From Acidimicrobiales bacterium (GTDB lineage Bacteria > Actinomycetota > Acidimicrobiia > Acidimicrobiales > SZUA-35), in NCBI GenBank assembly GCA_028285495.1, contig JANQPB010000012.1, forward strand, positions 1-64,000: a DNA stretch of 64,000 nucleotides, written 5' to 3'. How positions within the stretch are numbered: position 1 is the stretch's first letter; the number at the start of each line of letters is the position of its first letter. Below, one piece after another: positions 24,121 to 33,192 of the stretch. The notes beneath the pieces were generated by a model. That model worked only from the letters and a program-made list of their open reading frames with translations. It had not been told where the DNA came from and ran no database searches. A program made the translations under genes and the position numbers.

Positions 24121-25029
24121 ATGGCACCTGGGCATCCACCCGCCGGTTGGTACGACGATCCCCGTGGCGGGGGCGGGGCACGCTGGTGGGACGGCGCGAC
24201 CTGGACCGACCACACCCAGCCGCCTCCGCCGATGCCCCCGCCTCCGCCGATGCCCCCGCCTCCGCCGATGCCCCCGCCGCCTCCGCCGATGCCGACCGGC
24301 CCGATGCCCCCGCCGCCCCGCCCGGTGGTCCCGCTACCGTCCCGGGCCGGCGGGTCGCAGCCGTCGGCGCCGGACCACGACCACCGCCTGGTCGACCTCC
24401 CTCGGCCCGACCGCCTCGTCGGCAGCCGTTCGTGGCCCTGGATTCCGGCCGGGGTGGTGGCCATCGCGCTCGGTGCCGCCGCCGTCGCCGGGTTGGACGG
24501 CTCCGGTGACACGAACGTGGACAGCTCCGGTGACACGACCGCCGGAGCGGACGATGCGACCGGGGACGAGCCGATCGACGAGGACGTGAGGCCGGTGCCG
24601 GACGACGACGAGGCGGCCGCCTCGTCGGCCGTGCCGGCGAACGCAGCCGACTCGACGTCGACCTCGCCGGTCGAGGTGCCGACGACCTCGTCGACCGCGG
24701 CGCGCCTCAGCTCGTCGGCGGTGGCGTCGACATCGACACCGACCTCCAGCCCGCCGACCTCGGCGGCGCCGGTGACGACGGCCACCTCGACGACAACGTC
24801 GACACCCACCACACGCCAACCGACGACCACCACCTCGACGACGGTTGCCACCACCTCATCCGGTTGCCACCCGAGCTACACCCGTGCCTGCGTGCCGATC
24901 GCCACCGACGTGGACTGCGCCGGCGGCACCGGGGATGGTCCCGCCTACGTCCAGGGGCCGGTGACGGTGGTCGGCGACGACGTCTACGGCCTTGACCACG
25001 ACGACGACGGCATCGGCTGCGAGCCGTAG
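24121..25029 (+). CDS. DUF2510 membrane protein with Excalibur domain
   Basis: A 302-residue protein. The N-terminal DUF2510 reads PPAGWYDDPRGGGGARWWDG and ends ATWTDHT. It is followed by a proline-rich tract of PPPPPMPP units (about residues 34-70), one TM (WPWIPAGVVAIALGAAAVAGL), and a long Ser/Thr/Asp-rich extracellular linker. The C-terminal Excalibur domain has paired Cys and the ending YGLDHDDDGIGCEP, an acidic calcium-binding-like loop. DUF2510 is intracellular and actinobacterial; Excalibur is extracellular. Function unknown. Confidence 0.85.
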   Translation: MAPGHPPAGWYDDPRGGGGARWWDGATWTDHTQPPPPMPPPPPMPPPPPMPPPPPPMPTGPMPPPPRPVVPLPSRAGGSQPSAPDHDHRLVDLPRPDRLVGSRSWPWIPAGVVAIALGAAAVAGLDGSGDTNVDSSGDTTAGADDATGDEPIDEDVRPVPDDDEAAASSAVPANAADSTSTSPVEVPTTSSTAARLSSSAVASTSTPTSSPPTSAAPVTTATSTTTSTPTTRQPTTTTSTTVATTSSGCHPSYTRACVPIATDVDCAGGTGDGPAYVQGPVTVVGDDVYGLDHDDDGIGCEP

Positions 25030-25108
25030 GCGCCCGTCCAGGCGACCAACGCAGACCCGTGATGAGCTGCTAACCACGCCCTAACAATCGGCGAGCAGAC
25101 TCCTCGCC

Positions 25109-25852
25109 ATGCTCGATGAGACCAGACGCCGGTGTTGGGCCCTCGGGTCGCTCGTCACGCTTGCGCTGCTGCTCGGCGCGTGCAGCGGCGGGGGCGGCGA
25201 GGATGCCTCCGAGGTGGCCACGCTGCTCCCGGACGTCGGTGACGGTGGCGCCGCCGATGCGGCCGTTCGCGGCAACGAGGCCGACCCCGATCTCGAGCCG
25301 GATGAGGCCGCCCTGCAGTTCTCCCAGTGCATGCGAGACCAGGGGCTCGACTTCCCCGACCTGTCGGTCGACGCCGAGGGCAACATCGACGTGCGGGCCG
25401 CCTTCCAGGCGATCGAGCCCGGGACCGAGGGCTTCCGCCAGGCGATGGAGGTCTGCAGCGAGATCCTCCAGCAGACGGGCTTCGGTGGCGGACGCCGGCA
25501 GGTCCAGGAATCGACCGAGTTCGAGGACGCCCTCATCGGGTTCTCCGAGTGCCTCCGGGACGAGGGCTTCGACGTCGGCGATCTGACGCTCGGCGGACCG
25601 GGTGGCGGTGGTGACGGCGCCGCCGGCGACGGTCAGGGTGACGGCAACCCGCCCGACGAGGGCGGGCCGGGCCAGCGCGGCGAGCGGGGTCAGGGCTTCG
25701 GCAACCGCGGTGCCCGCTTCGCCGAGAACCTCGGCCTGGACTACGAAGATCCCGAGGTGGCCACCGCCGTCGACGGCTGCCTCGAGATCGTCGACTCGGC
25801 CCTGGCCGAGCTCGGCGTCGAGGCCCAGGGTCAAGGCCAGGGCCAGGGCTGA
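25109..25852 (+). CDS. secreted lipoprotein upstream of efflux operon
   Basis: A 247-residue protein with lipoprotein signal LVTLALLLGACSGGGGED. Two related Cys-containing helical segments are seen, LQFSQCMRDQGLDFPDLSVD and LIGFSECLRDEGFDVGDLTL, suggesting an internal duplication, plus single Cys in AMEVCSEIL and VDGCLEIVDS. A Gly/Asp/Gln-rich linker lies between, and the tail is a QGQGQG run. It is three bases upstream of the adaptor gene, so probably the first gene of the MacAB-like operon. Such lipoproteins are common beside these transporters in actinobacteria, but the role is unknown. Confidence 0.7.
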   Translation: MLDETRRRCWALGSLVTLALLLGACSGGGGEDASEVATLLPDVGDGGAADAAVRGNEADPDLEPDEAALQFSQCMRDQGLDFPDLSVDAEGNIDVRAAFQAIEPGTEGFRQAMEVCSEILQQTGFGGGRRQVQESTEFEDALIGFSECLRDEGFDVGDLTLGGPGGGGDGAAGDGQGDGNPPDEGGPGQRGERGQGFGNRGARFAENLGLDYEDPEVATAVDGCLEIVDSALAELGVEAQGQGQGQG

Positions 25853-25855
25853 CCG

Positions 25856-27448
25856 GTGACCGAGACGTCGACCACCCACCCGGCCGGCAGACCGCCGACC
25901 TCGCCGAACGGTCGGGGGTCCGGCGTCGCCGAGCCACCGACGACCCTCGACATCGCACGGCCCCGCCGTCGGTGGCCGGCCGCGCTGCTCGGGCTCGCCG
26001 TCGGCATCGGCGGCACGGTTGCCGTCGCCACGCTGCTCGATCGTCGCGCCGACACGTCCGCCCCGGACGCCGTCGACGTCGAGCTGGCCACCGCCCCGGT
26101 CGAGCGGCGCGACCTCGTCGAGGAGATCGAGTGGTCCGGCACCCTCGGCTACGGCGAGCCGGTCACGATCGCCGGGAGCGGGGGCACGATCACCGCGGTC
26201 ACCGAGGTCGGCACGACGATCGAGCGGGGCGACGAGATCGTCCGCATCGACGGCCGCCCGGTCGTCGCCTTCTACGGCACAACCCCGATGTGGCGGTCGC
26301 TGTCCTCCGGTGACACCGGGGCCGATGTTCGCCTCCTCGAGGCCAACCTGGCCGCCCTCGGCCACGATCCCGACCAGACGGTCGACATCGACGACACCTT
26401 CACCGCCAACACGGCGGCGATGGTCGAGCGCTGGCAGGAGGAGCTCGGGGTCGACGTCACGGGCACGGTGTCGCTCGGTGCGGTGGCGGTCATCGAGGGG
26501 CCATCGGTGGTGACCTCGGTCGCCGACGTCGGCGCCGCCGCCACCGGCGAGCTCGCCGTCGTGGCCCCCCGGGGCGTCGCCGTCGACGTCGTGGCCACGA
26601 TCGACGGTGTCGTCACCGACGTCGCGGCCGCCGGTCTGCCGGTCGTCGCCGGCACCGTCCTGTACCGGGTCGACGACGTGCCGGTCGTCGCTCTCGTCGA
26701 GTCCGGGACCGCCTCCGGCGATCCCGTCTCGGCCGCACTGACCGACTCGACGTTCACCATCATCGAGCTCGAGCAGGCCCTCGCCGATGCCGGCCACGAC
26801 CCGGACGGCGAGATGACCGTCGACGGGGTCGTGTCCGAGGCCACCCGAGCCGCCGTCGAGCGCTGGCAGACCGGTGCCGGTCTCCCGGTCACCGGCGAGA
26901 CCGACCCCGGCCGCTACCTCGCCCTGCCTGGCGAGCTGGTCGTCGACGAGCAACTGGTCGACGACGGCGCCACGATCGTCGCCGGTGGTCCGGTGCTGAC
27001 CCTCTCGGCCTCCCGCCTCGGCGTCGAGGTCACCGTCGACGTCGACGAGGCCGACGAGTTCGAGCTCGGACAGGAGGCGACGATCGAGCTGGCCGACGGG
27101 AGCGCCATGACCGGCGTGGTGGCCGAGATCGGACCGGTCGTCCAGGCGGCCGACCCCCAGGGCACGGCGACGGTCACGATCGAGCTCGCGCTCACCGTCG
27201 ACGACGGCACCGAACCGGTCGAGGGTCCGGTGACCGTCATCAGCGCCGGCGAGGTGATCGCCGACGCCACCGTCGTCCCGACCCGGGCGCTGCTCAGCCT
27301 GGCCGAGGGCGGCTTCGCCGTCGAGCGGGTCGGGGCCGACGGCCAGCCGGAGCTGATCGGCATCGAGCTCGGCTCGTTCGACGACGGCGTGGTCGAGGTG
27401 GTCGACGGCGACCTGGCCCCCGGCGACGAGGTGGTGGTGCCCCGATGA
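25856..27448 (+). CDS. efflux adaptor protein with peptidoglycan-binding domains
   Basis: A 530-residue membrane-anchored protein. One N-terminal TM (WPAALLGLAVGIGGTVAVATLL) is followed by a HlyD/MacA-like biotinyl-lipoyl barrel region (VEEIEWSGTLGYGEPVTIAG). Two peptidoglycan-binding 1 type domains follow: GADVRLLEANLAALGHDPDQ with AAMVERWQEELGVDVTG, and LEQALADAGHDPDGEMTVDG with AAVERWQTGAGLPVTG. Beta-barrel strands to the C-terminus include VVPTRALLSLAEG. Starts with GTG 25856. It most likely links the MacB-type transporter to the cell wall. Its stop overlaps the ATPase start. Confidence 0.8.
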   Translation: MTETSTTHPAGRPPTSPNGRGSGVAEPPTTLDIARPRRRWPAALLGLAVGIGGTVAVATLLDRRADTSAPDAVDVELATAPVERRDLVEEIEWSGTLGYGEPVTIAGSGGTITAVTEVGTTIERGDEIVRIDGRPVVAFYGTTPMWRSLSSGDTGADVRLLEANLAALGHDPDQTVDIDDTFTANTAAMVERWQEELGVDVTGTVSLGAVAVIEGPSVVTSVADVGAAATGELAVVAPRGVAVDVVATIDGVVTDVAAAGLPVVAGTVLYRVDDVPVVALVESGTASGDPVSAALTDSTFTIIELEQALADAGHDPDGEMTVDGVVSEATRAAVERWQTGAGLPVTGETDPGRYLALPGELVVDEQLVDDGATIVAGGPVLTLSASRLGVEVTVDVDEADEFELGQEATIELADGSAMTGVVAEIGPVVQAADPQGTATVTIELALTVDDGTEPVEGPVTVISAGEVIADATVVPTRALLSLAEGGFAVERVGADGQPELIGIELGSFDDGVVEVVDGDLAPGDEVVVPR

Positions 27449-28146
27449 CCGCCGCCGTCGAGCTGCTCGACGTGGTCAAGACCTACGAGGGACCGCCGCC
27501 GGTCCAGGCCCTCGACGGCGTGACCCTCCGGATCGAGCACGGGGAGCTCGCAGCGGTCGTCGGGCCATCGGGCTCGGGCAAGTCCACCATGTTGCACGTC
27601 ATGGGCACCCTCGACCGGCCGACGAGCGGGCGGGTCCTGATCGACGGTCACGAGGTGTCGTCGCTCGGCGACCGGCGGCTGTCCGCCGTCCGCTCCCAGC
27701 TGATCGGCTTCGTGTTCCAGCAGTTCTTCCTGGTCGACGGCGCCACCGCCATCGACAACGTGGCCAACGGGCTGCTCTACCGGGGGGTCGCTCCGGCCGA
27801 GCGTCGCCAGCGGGCGGCCGAGGCCCTGATCGCCGTCGGGCTCGGCCATCGGCTCACCCACCTGCCGAACCAGCTCTCGGGCGGCGAGCGGCAGCGCGTC
27901 GCCTTCGCCCGGGCCATCGTCAACCGGCCGGCGATCGTGCTGGCCGACGAGCCGACCGGCAACCTCGACAGCAACGCCAGCGACGCCATCCTCGACCTCA
28001 TCCGCCAGCTCAACGAGGCCGGATCGACGATCGTCGTCATCACCCACGACCGTGAGGTGGCCGGGTCGCTGCCCCGCCAGATCGCCGTCCGGGACGGTCG
28101 GATCGACCACGACGCCGCGACCCGGGTCGCCGCGGTCGAGCGATGA
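27445..28146 (+). CDS. ABC transporter ATP-binding protein, MacB/LolD-like
   Basis: A 233-residue ATPase of the MacB/LolD type: Walker A GPSGSGKST, Q-loop FVFQQFFLVDGATAIDNV, signature LSGGERQRVAFARAIV, Walker B VLADEPTGNLD and H-loop VITHD. The GNLD ending of the D-loop is characteristic of this class of mechanotransmitting transporters. Both ends overlap neighbouring genes by 4 bases (ATGA), so it is tightly coupled to the adaptor and permease. Confidence 0.9.
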   Translation: MTAAVELLDVVKTYEGPPPVQALDGVTLRIEHGELAAVVGPSGSGKSTMLHVMGTLDRPTSGRVLIDGHEVSSLGDRRLSAVRSQLIGFVFQQFFLVDGATAIDNVANGLLYRGVAPAERRQRAAEALIAVGLGHRLTHLPNQLSGGERQRVAFARAIVNRPAIVLADEPTGNLDSNASDAILDLIRQLNEAGSTIVVITHDREVAGSLPRQIAVRDGRIDHDAATRVAAVER

Positions 28147-29432
28147 CGGCGACCGCTGCGGGATCAGGCCGCCGGCGCACGCCCGAGCGGCTCGGCCCGA
28201 GCCGGCTTCGCCCCGGCGACGTCGTCGCCGTCGGCGCGTCCGGCCTCACCACCCGCAAGACCCGCACCGTGCTCTCGGCCCTGGGGATCGCACTCGGCAT
28301 CGCCGCCATGGTCGGGGTGCTCGGGATCTCCGAGTCGAGTCGGGCCGACCTCCGCGACCAGATCACGGCCCTCGGCACGAACCTGCTGACGGTGACGCCG
28401 ACCGGCGGGTTCGGGGGCGGCGACGGCGCGCTGCCGGCCGAGGCGCAGGCCAAGGTGTCCCGCATCGGCCCCGTCGAACGGGTGGCCGATGTGGTCGAGC
28501 TCGACGTCGCTGTCCTCCGCAACGACCTCGTCAACGAGAACGAGACCGGCGGCATCACGGCCATGGCCGCCCACCTCGACCTGTTGACCACCCTCAACGG
28601 GGAGCTGGCGTTCGGCTCGTGGCTGACCGAGGCCTCGGCCGCGGTCCCGACCGTGGTGCTCGGCTCGGTTGCGGCCGAGCGACTCGGGGTGATCGAGGTC
28701 GACCAGGGCATGATGCTCCTGATCGGCGGCGAGTGGTTCACCGTCATCGGCGTCCTCGAGCCCTTCCCGCTCGCCCCCGATCTCGATCGGGGGGCCCTCG
28801 TCGGCCAGCCGATCGCCGAGAGCCTCGTCGTCGGGGCGGCAGCGGCCGAGACATCGTCGGTCGACACGTCGCTCGAGGCGCCTGTCGGGGAGCTCAGCCC
28901 CTCCGCCATCTACCTGCGGACGGACCCGAGCCAGATCGACGCCGTCCGCGGTGTGCTCGGCTCCACCGTCGACCCGCAGAGCCCGGACGAGGTCTCGATC
29001 TCCCGGCCGTCCGAGCTGCTCGAGGCCCAGGAGGCGACCGAGTCGGCGTTCACCAACCTCTTCCTCGGTCTCGGCGCCGTGTCGCTGCTGGTCGGCGGCG
29101 TCGGGATCGCCAACGTCATGGTCATCGCCGTCATCGAGCGGCGCAACGAGATCGGGCTCCGTCGGGCACTCGGTGCCACCCGCCCCCACATCCGTCGCCA
29201 GTTCCTGACCGAGGCGCTGCTCCTGTCGGCCCTCGGCGGCGCGGCCGGGGTGGCGATCGGCGTTGCGGTCACCGCCCTCTACGCCGGCAGCCAGGGCTGG
29301 CGGATCGTCGTACCGCCGCTGGCCATGATCGGCGGCTTCGGGGCCGCGCTGGCCATCGGCGCCGTCGCCGGCCTCTACCCGGCCATGCGAGCCGCCGGCC
29401 TGGCCCCGACCGAGGCCCTGAGGTCGTCATGA
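28143..29432 (+). CDS. FtsX-like ABC transporter permease, MacB type
   Basis: A 429-residue permease. The first TM region reads TRKTRTVLSALGIALGIAAMV. A large extracytoplasmic MacB_PCD domain follows (SESSRADLRDQITALGTNLL, VTPTGGFGG, then FTVIGVLEPFPLAPD). The FtsX domain has three TMs (FLGLGAVSLLVGGVGIANVM; LLSALGGAAGVAIGVAVTALYAG; MIGGFGAALAIGAVAGLYPAMRAA) and the RRNEIGLRRALGATRPHIRRQF coupling loop. Its stop overlaps the start of the second adaptor. Exported substrate unknown; candidates are antibiotics, lipids or peptides. Confidence 0.9.
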   Translation: MTATAAGSGRRRTPERLGPSRLRPGDVVAVGASGLTTRKTRTVLSALGIALGIAAMVGVLGISESSRADLRDQITALGTNLLTVTPTGGFGGGDGALPAEAQAKVSRIGPVERVADVVELDVAVLRNDLVNENETGGITAMAAHLDLLTTLNGELAFGSWLTEASAAVPTVVLGSVAAERLGVIEVDQGMMLLIGGEWFTVIGVLEPFPLAPDLDRGALVGQPIAESLVVGAAAAETSSVDTSLEAPVGELSPSAIYLRTDPSQIDAVRGVLGSTVDPQSPDEVSISRPSELLEAQEATESAFTNLFLGLGAVSLLVGGVGIANVMVIAVIERRNEIGLRRALGATRPHIRRQFLTEALLLSALGGAAGVAIGVAVTALYAGSQGWRIVVPPLAMIGGFGAALAIGAVAGLYPAMRAAGLAPTEALRSS

Positions 29433-30478
29433 GCCGCCGCCTCCGGGTCATCGCACCGCTCGCCCTCGCGCTCGCCGTCGTCGCCGGCCTGATCCTGGTC
29501 GATCCGCTGGCCCGGCTCGGCGGCGACGAGGGTGAGGCGACCGCCGAGCGCGACGTCGCCGAGATCACCGTCCGAACCCTGTCGACCACCAACGAGGCCG
29601 ACGGCGAGATCGTTTTCGTCGACCGCCGCCCGGTCACGACACTGCGGGCAGGCACGATCACCTCGATCGCCGCCGTCGGGACCGAGGTCAGCTCCGGCTC
29701 GGCGGTGTACGCCCTCGACGAGGTGCCGACCATCGCGCTCGCCGGCGCGGTGCCGGCATGGCGGGCCATGACCGTCGACGACGTCGGGGTCGACGTCGCC
29801 CAGCTCGAGGCGGCGCTGGTCGAGCTCGGCTACGACCCGGATGGCGAGGTCACCGTCGACGACGCCTACACGACGGTGACCGCGACGATGGTCGAGCGCT
29901 GGCAGGCCGACGCTGGCCTGGCCGTGACCGGAACGGTCGATCTCGGCTCGGTGCTGTTCGTGCCGGACGGGGCCGGACTGGCCTCGGTCGTCACCGGGGT
30001 CGGGCGCTCGGTCACCGCCGGGACCGAGGTGGCCGTGCTCACGTCGGGTCGACAGCAGCTCGAGGTGACGATCGCCGCCGACCGGCGAGCCTCCATCGAG
30101 GTCGGCGACGCCGTCACCGCCCGCCTGCCCGACCGGGCGACCGTCGACGCGACGATCGTCGAGATCACCCCGGCCGGCGGCGGGGGCTGGTCGGCCACGG
30201 CCCGCCTCGACGGCGCGCTGCTCACCGACGGGGGCTCGCCGCTGCCCGACGGGGAGGCGGTGCCCGTGACCGTCAGCTGGACCGAGGTCGTGGCCGAGGA
30301 GGTGACCACCGTGTCGGCCGGCGCGCTGACCAGGCTCGACAGCGGCGCCTACGCCGTCGAGGTCGTCGACGACCAGGGAACGACGCACGTCGTCGAGGTC
30401 GGGATCGGACGCGCCTCGGGGTCGTCGATCGAGATCGTCACCGACCTCCCGTCCGGGACCGTGGTCGTCGCCCCCTGA
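29429..30478 (+). CDS. second efflux adaptor with peptidoglycan-binding domain
   Basis: A 349-residue protein with an N-terminal membrane anchor (VIAPLALALAVVAGLILVDPL), a lipoyl-like barrel half (EIVFVDRRPVTTLRAGTITS, IAAVGTEVSSGSAVYALDEV), one peptidoglycan-binding domain (DVAQLEAALVELGYDPDGEV with TATMVERWQADAGLAVTG) and C-terminal barrel strands. It is a shorter paralogue of the 530-residue adaptor at the start of the operon. ATG 29429 overlaps the permease stop. Two different adaptors in one operon suggest a hetero-oligomeric link between pump and wall. Confidence 0.8.
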   Translation: MSRRLRVIAPLALALAVVAGLILVDPLARLGGDEGEATAERDVAEITVRTLSTTNEADGEIVFVDRRPVTTLRAGTITSIAAVGTEVSSGSAVYALDEVPTIALAGAVPAWRAMTVDDVGVDVAQLEAALVELGYDPDGEVTVDDAYTTVTATMVERWQADAGLAVTGTVDLGSVLFVPDGAGLASVVTGVGRSVTAGTEVAVLTSGRQQLEVTIAADRRASIEVGDAVTARLPDRATVDATIVEITPAGGGGWSATARLDGALLTDGGSPLPDGEAVPVTVSWTEVVAEEVTTVSAGALTRLDSGAYAVEVVDDQGTTHVVEVGIGRASGSSIEIVTDLPSGTVVVAP

Positions 30479-30524
30479 CCCCGGGGGGCCACGAGCGGGC
30501 GGGGCCGATCCCGGGGCCGGATCG

Positions 30525-30881
30525 TCAGCCCGGGTCTCGGGCCCCGTCGACGGGCTCGACGCCGGTCGGGTGGGGCGCCACCTCGCCCCTCAGCTCCGCC
30601 ACCAGCTCGATCAGGCGAGCCATCACCTCGTCGGCCAACCTCCTGACCTCGTCCGGGCCCGGCGTCGCCGTCTCTGCGAGCGCCACGACGTCGATCGGGT
30701 GGCCGACCTCGATCAGGACCTCGGGCCGCAGCAGCAGGCTGATCAACAGCGAGCGGACCAGGCGCCGGCGGCCGACGATCCGGTGGGTCCCGACCATGGC
30801 GACGGGCACGACTGGCGCCGCCGACCGGAGGGCCAACCGGACGGCCCCGGTCTTGGACCGCTCGGGCCAGATGTCTGCCAC
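30525..30881 (-). pseudogene. C-terminal remnant of PlsC-type acyltransferase
   Basis: The 118 residues contain RSKTGAVRLALRSAAPVVPV and AMVGTHRI, which correspond to the second half of 1-acylglycerol-3-phosphate acyltransferases (the KTGAARLAL...VPVxxxGT region). The NHxxxxD catalytic motif and the FPEGTRS motif, normally about 60-90 residues earlier, are missing, because the frame begins just behind the histidine kinase stop at 30904. The gene is truncated at its 5' end and probably non-functional. Confidence 0.65.
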
Positions 30882-30903
30882 TGCGAGCGGTCGGGTCGGG
30901 CCG

Positions 30904-32325
30904 TCAGCCGCCGCCGTCGACCACCGGCAGGGCGATCGTGGCGGTCGTCCCCCCGCCAGGAGTCGGCGAGAACGTGACCGCGCCGCCGTGCTGGTCGACG
31001 ATCCGGCGGGTGATCGTCAGTCCGAGCCCGGCCCCGTCGTGCTCGCGCCGGCTCCGGGACCGGTCAGCCCGGACGAACGGCTCGAACAGCGACTCGGCGG
31101 TCGCCGGATCGATCCCGGGCCCCCGGTCGACGACCTCGAGCACAACCAGCCCGTGTCGTCGGCCGACCCGGATCGCCACCGGCGTGCCGGCCGGGGTGTG
31201 CTGGCAGGCGTTGGCCCCGAGGTTCAGCGCCGCCTGGTGGAGCCTGGCCGGATCGCCGAGTGCGGTGCAGGCCCCGGCCCGAGCGGCGTCCCGGTCGAGC
31301 TCGAGCGAGAGTGGGTGGTCGGCGTACGCGGCCCGCAGGTCCTGGGCGACCGCGGAGCCGACGGCGGCGAGGTCGACCGGTTCGATCGAGCGGGCGTCGG
31401 TCGGCGACAGGAGGCGGAGCAGGTCGTTGACCAGGGCGGTCAGGCGCCGGCTCTCGGTCCCGATCCGTGACATCGCCGTGTCGACCCCGTCGGCGTCGAG
31501 CATCCCCGCGGCGTGCAGGTCGCTGAAGCCCTGGAGCGCCGTGAGCGGCGTGCGCAGCTCGTGTGAGGCGTCGGCCATGAACCGCTCCATGTCGGCCCTG
31601 GCCCGCTCGGCCTCGTCGGCCGCCCGCTCCCGCTGATCGATCGTCGAGCGGAGACGGGCAACCATGGCCGCCAGGTCGTCGGTCAGCGCCTCGACCTCGG
31701 CCGGGCCAGAAGCGGGGCCGACCTCGGCCTGCAGGTCGCCGCCGGCGATCCGGTGGGCGGCCCGGCTCAGCCGGGTGATCGGCTGGTTGACCGAGCGCAC
31801 CACCAGCACGGCCAGGAGGGCCTGGGCCAGGATCAGGGCACCGGCCCCGATGATCAGGTTCCGGCGCAGCGACCCGAGCGAGCGGTCGACGTCGGTCAGC
31901 GACAGGGCGACGACCACCGTGGTCCGATCGGGACCGGGCCTGGCCCCGACCCGGAGGCGGGGCGAACCATCCACCGTGATCGGCCCGGTCTCGCCGGCGA
32001 CGAACGGGGTGAGATCCCGGGCCGCCAGCTCCTCGCCGCCGAGCGACACCTCGACGACGCCGCCGAGGGGATCGAGGACGACCTGCTGTGGGGCCTCGAC
32101 CCGGTCGTCGGTCTCGGGCGGCGGCGCCGCCGGTCCGCCGTCGGTGCCAGGCGCCCCTTGCCGACTCCGGTTGGAGAGCAGCGCCCGGGTCAGCTCGTCG
32201 TCGATGCTGCTGATGAGGTCGCGGGCCACGCTGGCCTGGACGAAGAACGCCAGCGCAGCCGAGCCGACGGCGAGCGTGAGCAGCAGGGGCACCAGCAGCG
32301 TCGTCCGCAGGCCCGGACGGGTCAT
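30904..32325 (-). CDS. two-component sensor histidine kinase
   Basis: About 473 residues. TM1 (TTLLVPLLLTLAVGSAALAFFV), an extracytoplasmic sensor of about 140 residues with a Pro/Glu-rich segment, TM2 (NLIIGAGALILAQALLAVLVV), and a HAMP domain (PITRLSRAAHRIAGGDL). The HisKA H-box is FMADASHELRTPLTALQGF, and the HATPase domain has the N-box LNLGANACQHTP, G1 DRGPGID and G2 GAGLGLTI. ATG 32325 overlaps the response regulator stop, so the pair is co-expressed. The convergent MacAB-like operon next door makes cell-envelope stress a plausible cue. Confidence 0.9.
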   Translation of the reverse strand: MTRPGLRTTLLVPLLLTLAVGSAALAFFVQASVARDLISSIDDELTRALLSNRSRQGAPGTDGGPAAPPPETDDRVEAPQQVVLDPLGGVVEVSLGGEELAARDLTPFVAGETGPITVDGSPRLRVGARPGPDRTTVVVALSLTDVDRSLGSLRRNLIIGAGALILAQALLAVLVVRSVNQPITRLSRAAHRIAGGDLQAEVGPASGPAEVEALTDDLAAMVARLRSTIDQRERAADEAERARADMERFMADASHELRTPLTALQGFSDLHAAGMLDADGVDTAMSRIGTESRRLTALVNDLLRLLSPTDARSIEPVDLAAVGSAVAQDLRAAYADHPLSLELDRDAARAGACTALGDPARLHQAALNLGANACQHTPAGTPVAIRVGRRHGLVVLEVVDRGPGIDPATAESLFEPFVRADRSRSRREHDGAGLGLTITRRIVDQHGGAVTFSPTPGGGTTATIALPVVDGGG

Positions 32326-33035
32326 GTGGTGGTCGTACGCAACACGTACCCGGCGCCCCGCCTGGTGTGGATGAGGGGCGAGCGGCCGTCGTCGATCTTG
32401 CGCCGCAGGTAGCCGACGTAGAGCTCGACGATGTTCTCGCTGCCGTCGTAGTCGTCGCCCCACACCTCGACGAGGATCTGGGCCTTCGACACCACGATGC
32501 CGGCGTTGACGATCAGGTAGTGCAGGAGGCGGAACTCGGTTGGCGAGAGCTCGACGAGGCGACCGCCGCGGCGGACCTCCTGCGAGCTCGGGTCGAGGGC
32601 GAGGTCGTCGAAGACGAGCTGGTCCGAGGTGGCCGCCGTCCCCGCCCGGCGCAGGATGGCCCCGACCCGCAGCACCAGTTCGGCGACGCTGAACGGCTTG
32701 GTCACGTAGTCGTCGCCGCCGGTGACGAATCCCTGGATCCGGTCCTCGGGCTCGCTGCGAGCGGTCAGGAACAGGACCGGCGCCAACTGGCCGCCCTCCC
32801 GCATGCGGCGGCAGATCTCGTAGCCGTCGACGCCGGGCAGCATCACGTCGAGCACGACGAGGTCCCAGGCCGCCCGGAGGGCCTCGGAGAGGCCGTCGCC
32901 GCCGTCGTGGAGCTGGGTGACCGAGTGGCCCTCGTAGCGCAGGGCGGTGGCGACGACGTCGTTGATGGCCGGCTCGTCCTCGACGACGAGGATGCGGCAG
33001 GCCGACGCCGGCTTGGTCTCACGACCCGAGGTCAT
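32322..33035 (-). CDS. OmpR/PhoB-family response regulator
   Basis: About 237 residues from ATG 33035 (MTSGRETKPASACRILVVED). The receiver domain has the acidic pair VEDEP, phospho-acceptor Asp in DLVVLDVMLPG, Thr in FLTARSE and Lys in YVTKPFS. The C-terminal winged helix (Trans_reg_C) has VELSPTEFRLLHYLIVNAG, ENIVELYVGYLRRKID and the closing TRRGAGYVLR. It is the partner of the overlapping kinase. It probably regulates the neighbouring transport operon or the wall genes. Confidence 0.92.
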   Translation of the reverse strand: MTSGRETKPASACRILVVEDEPAINDVVATALRYEGHSVTQLHDGGDGLSEALRAAWDLVVLDVMLPGVDGYEICRRMREGGQLAPVLFLTARSEPEDRIQGFVTGGDDYVTKPFSVAELVLRVGAILRRAGTAATSDQLVFDDLALDPSSQEVRRGGRLVELSPTEFRLLHYLIVNAGIVVSKAQILVEVWGDDYDGSENIVELYVGYLRRKIDDGRSPLIHTRRGAGYVLRTTTT

Positions 33036-33192
33036 GGCGATCTCCAGCACATCGTTCGCGGCGCCGGCGGCATCGGCGGCCGGCCGAGGTCGAGCCGCCC
33101 CCGCCGGACGGCCGGGGACCCGCTCCGCGGGTTCGGCGCAGTGGACATGGATCCATCCTGGCCCGACTTCCTGTGAATGCACTGTGATGGCA

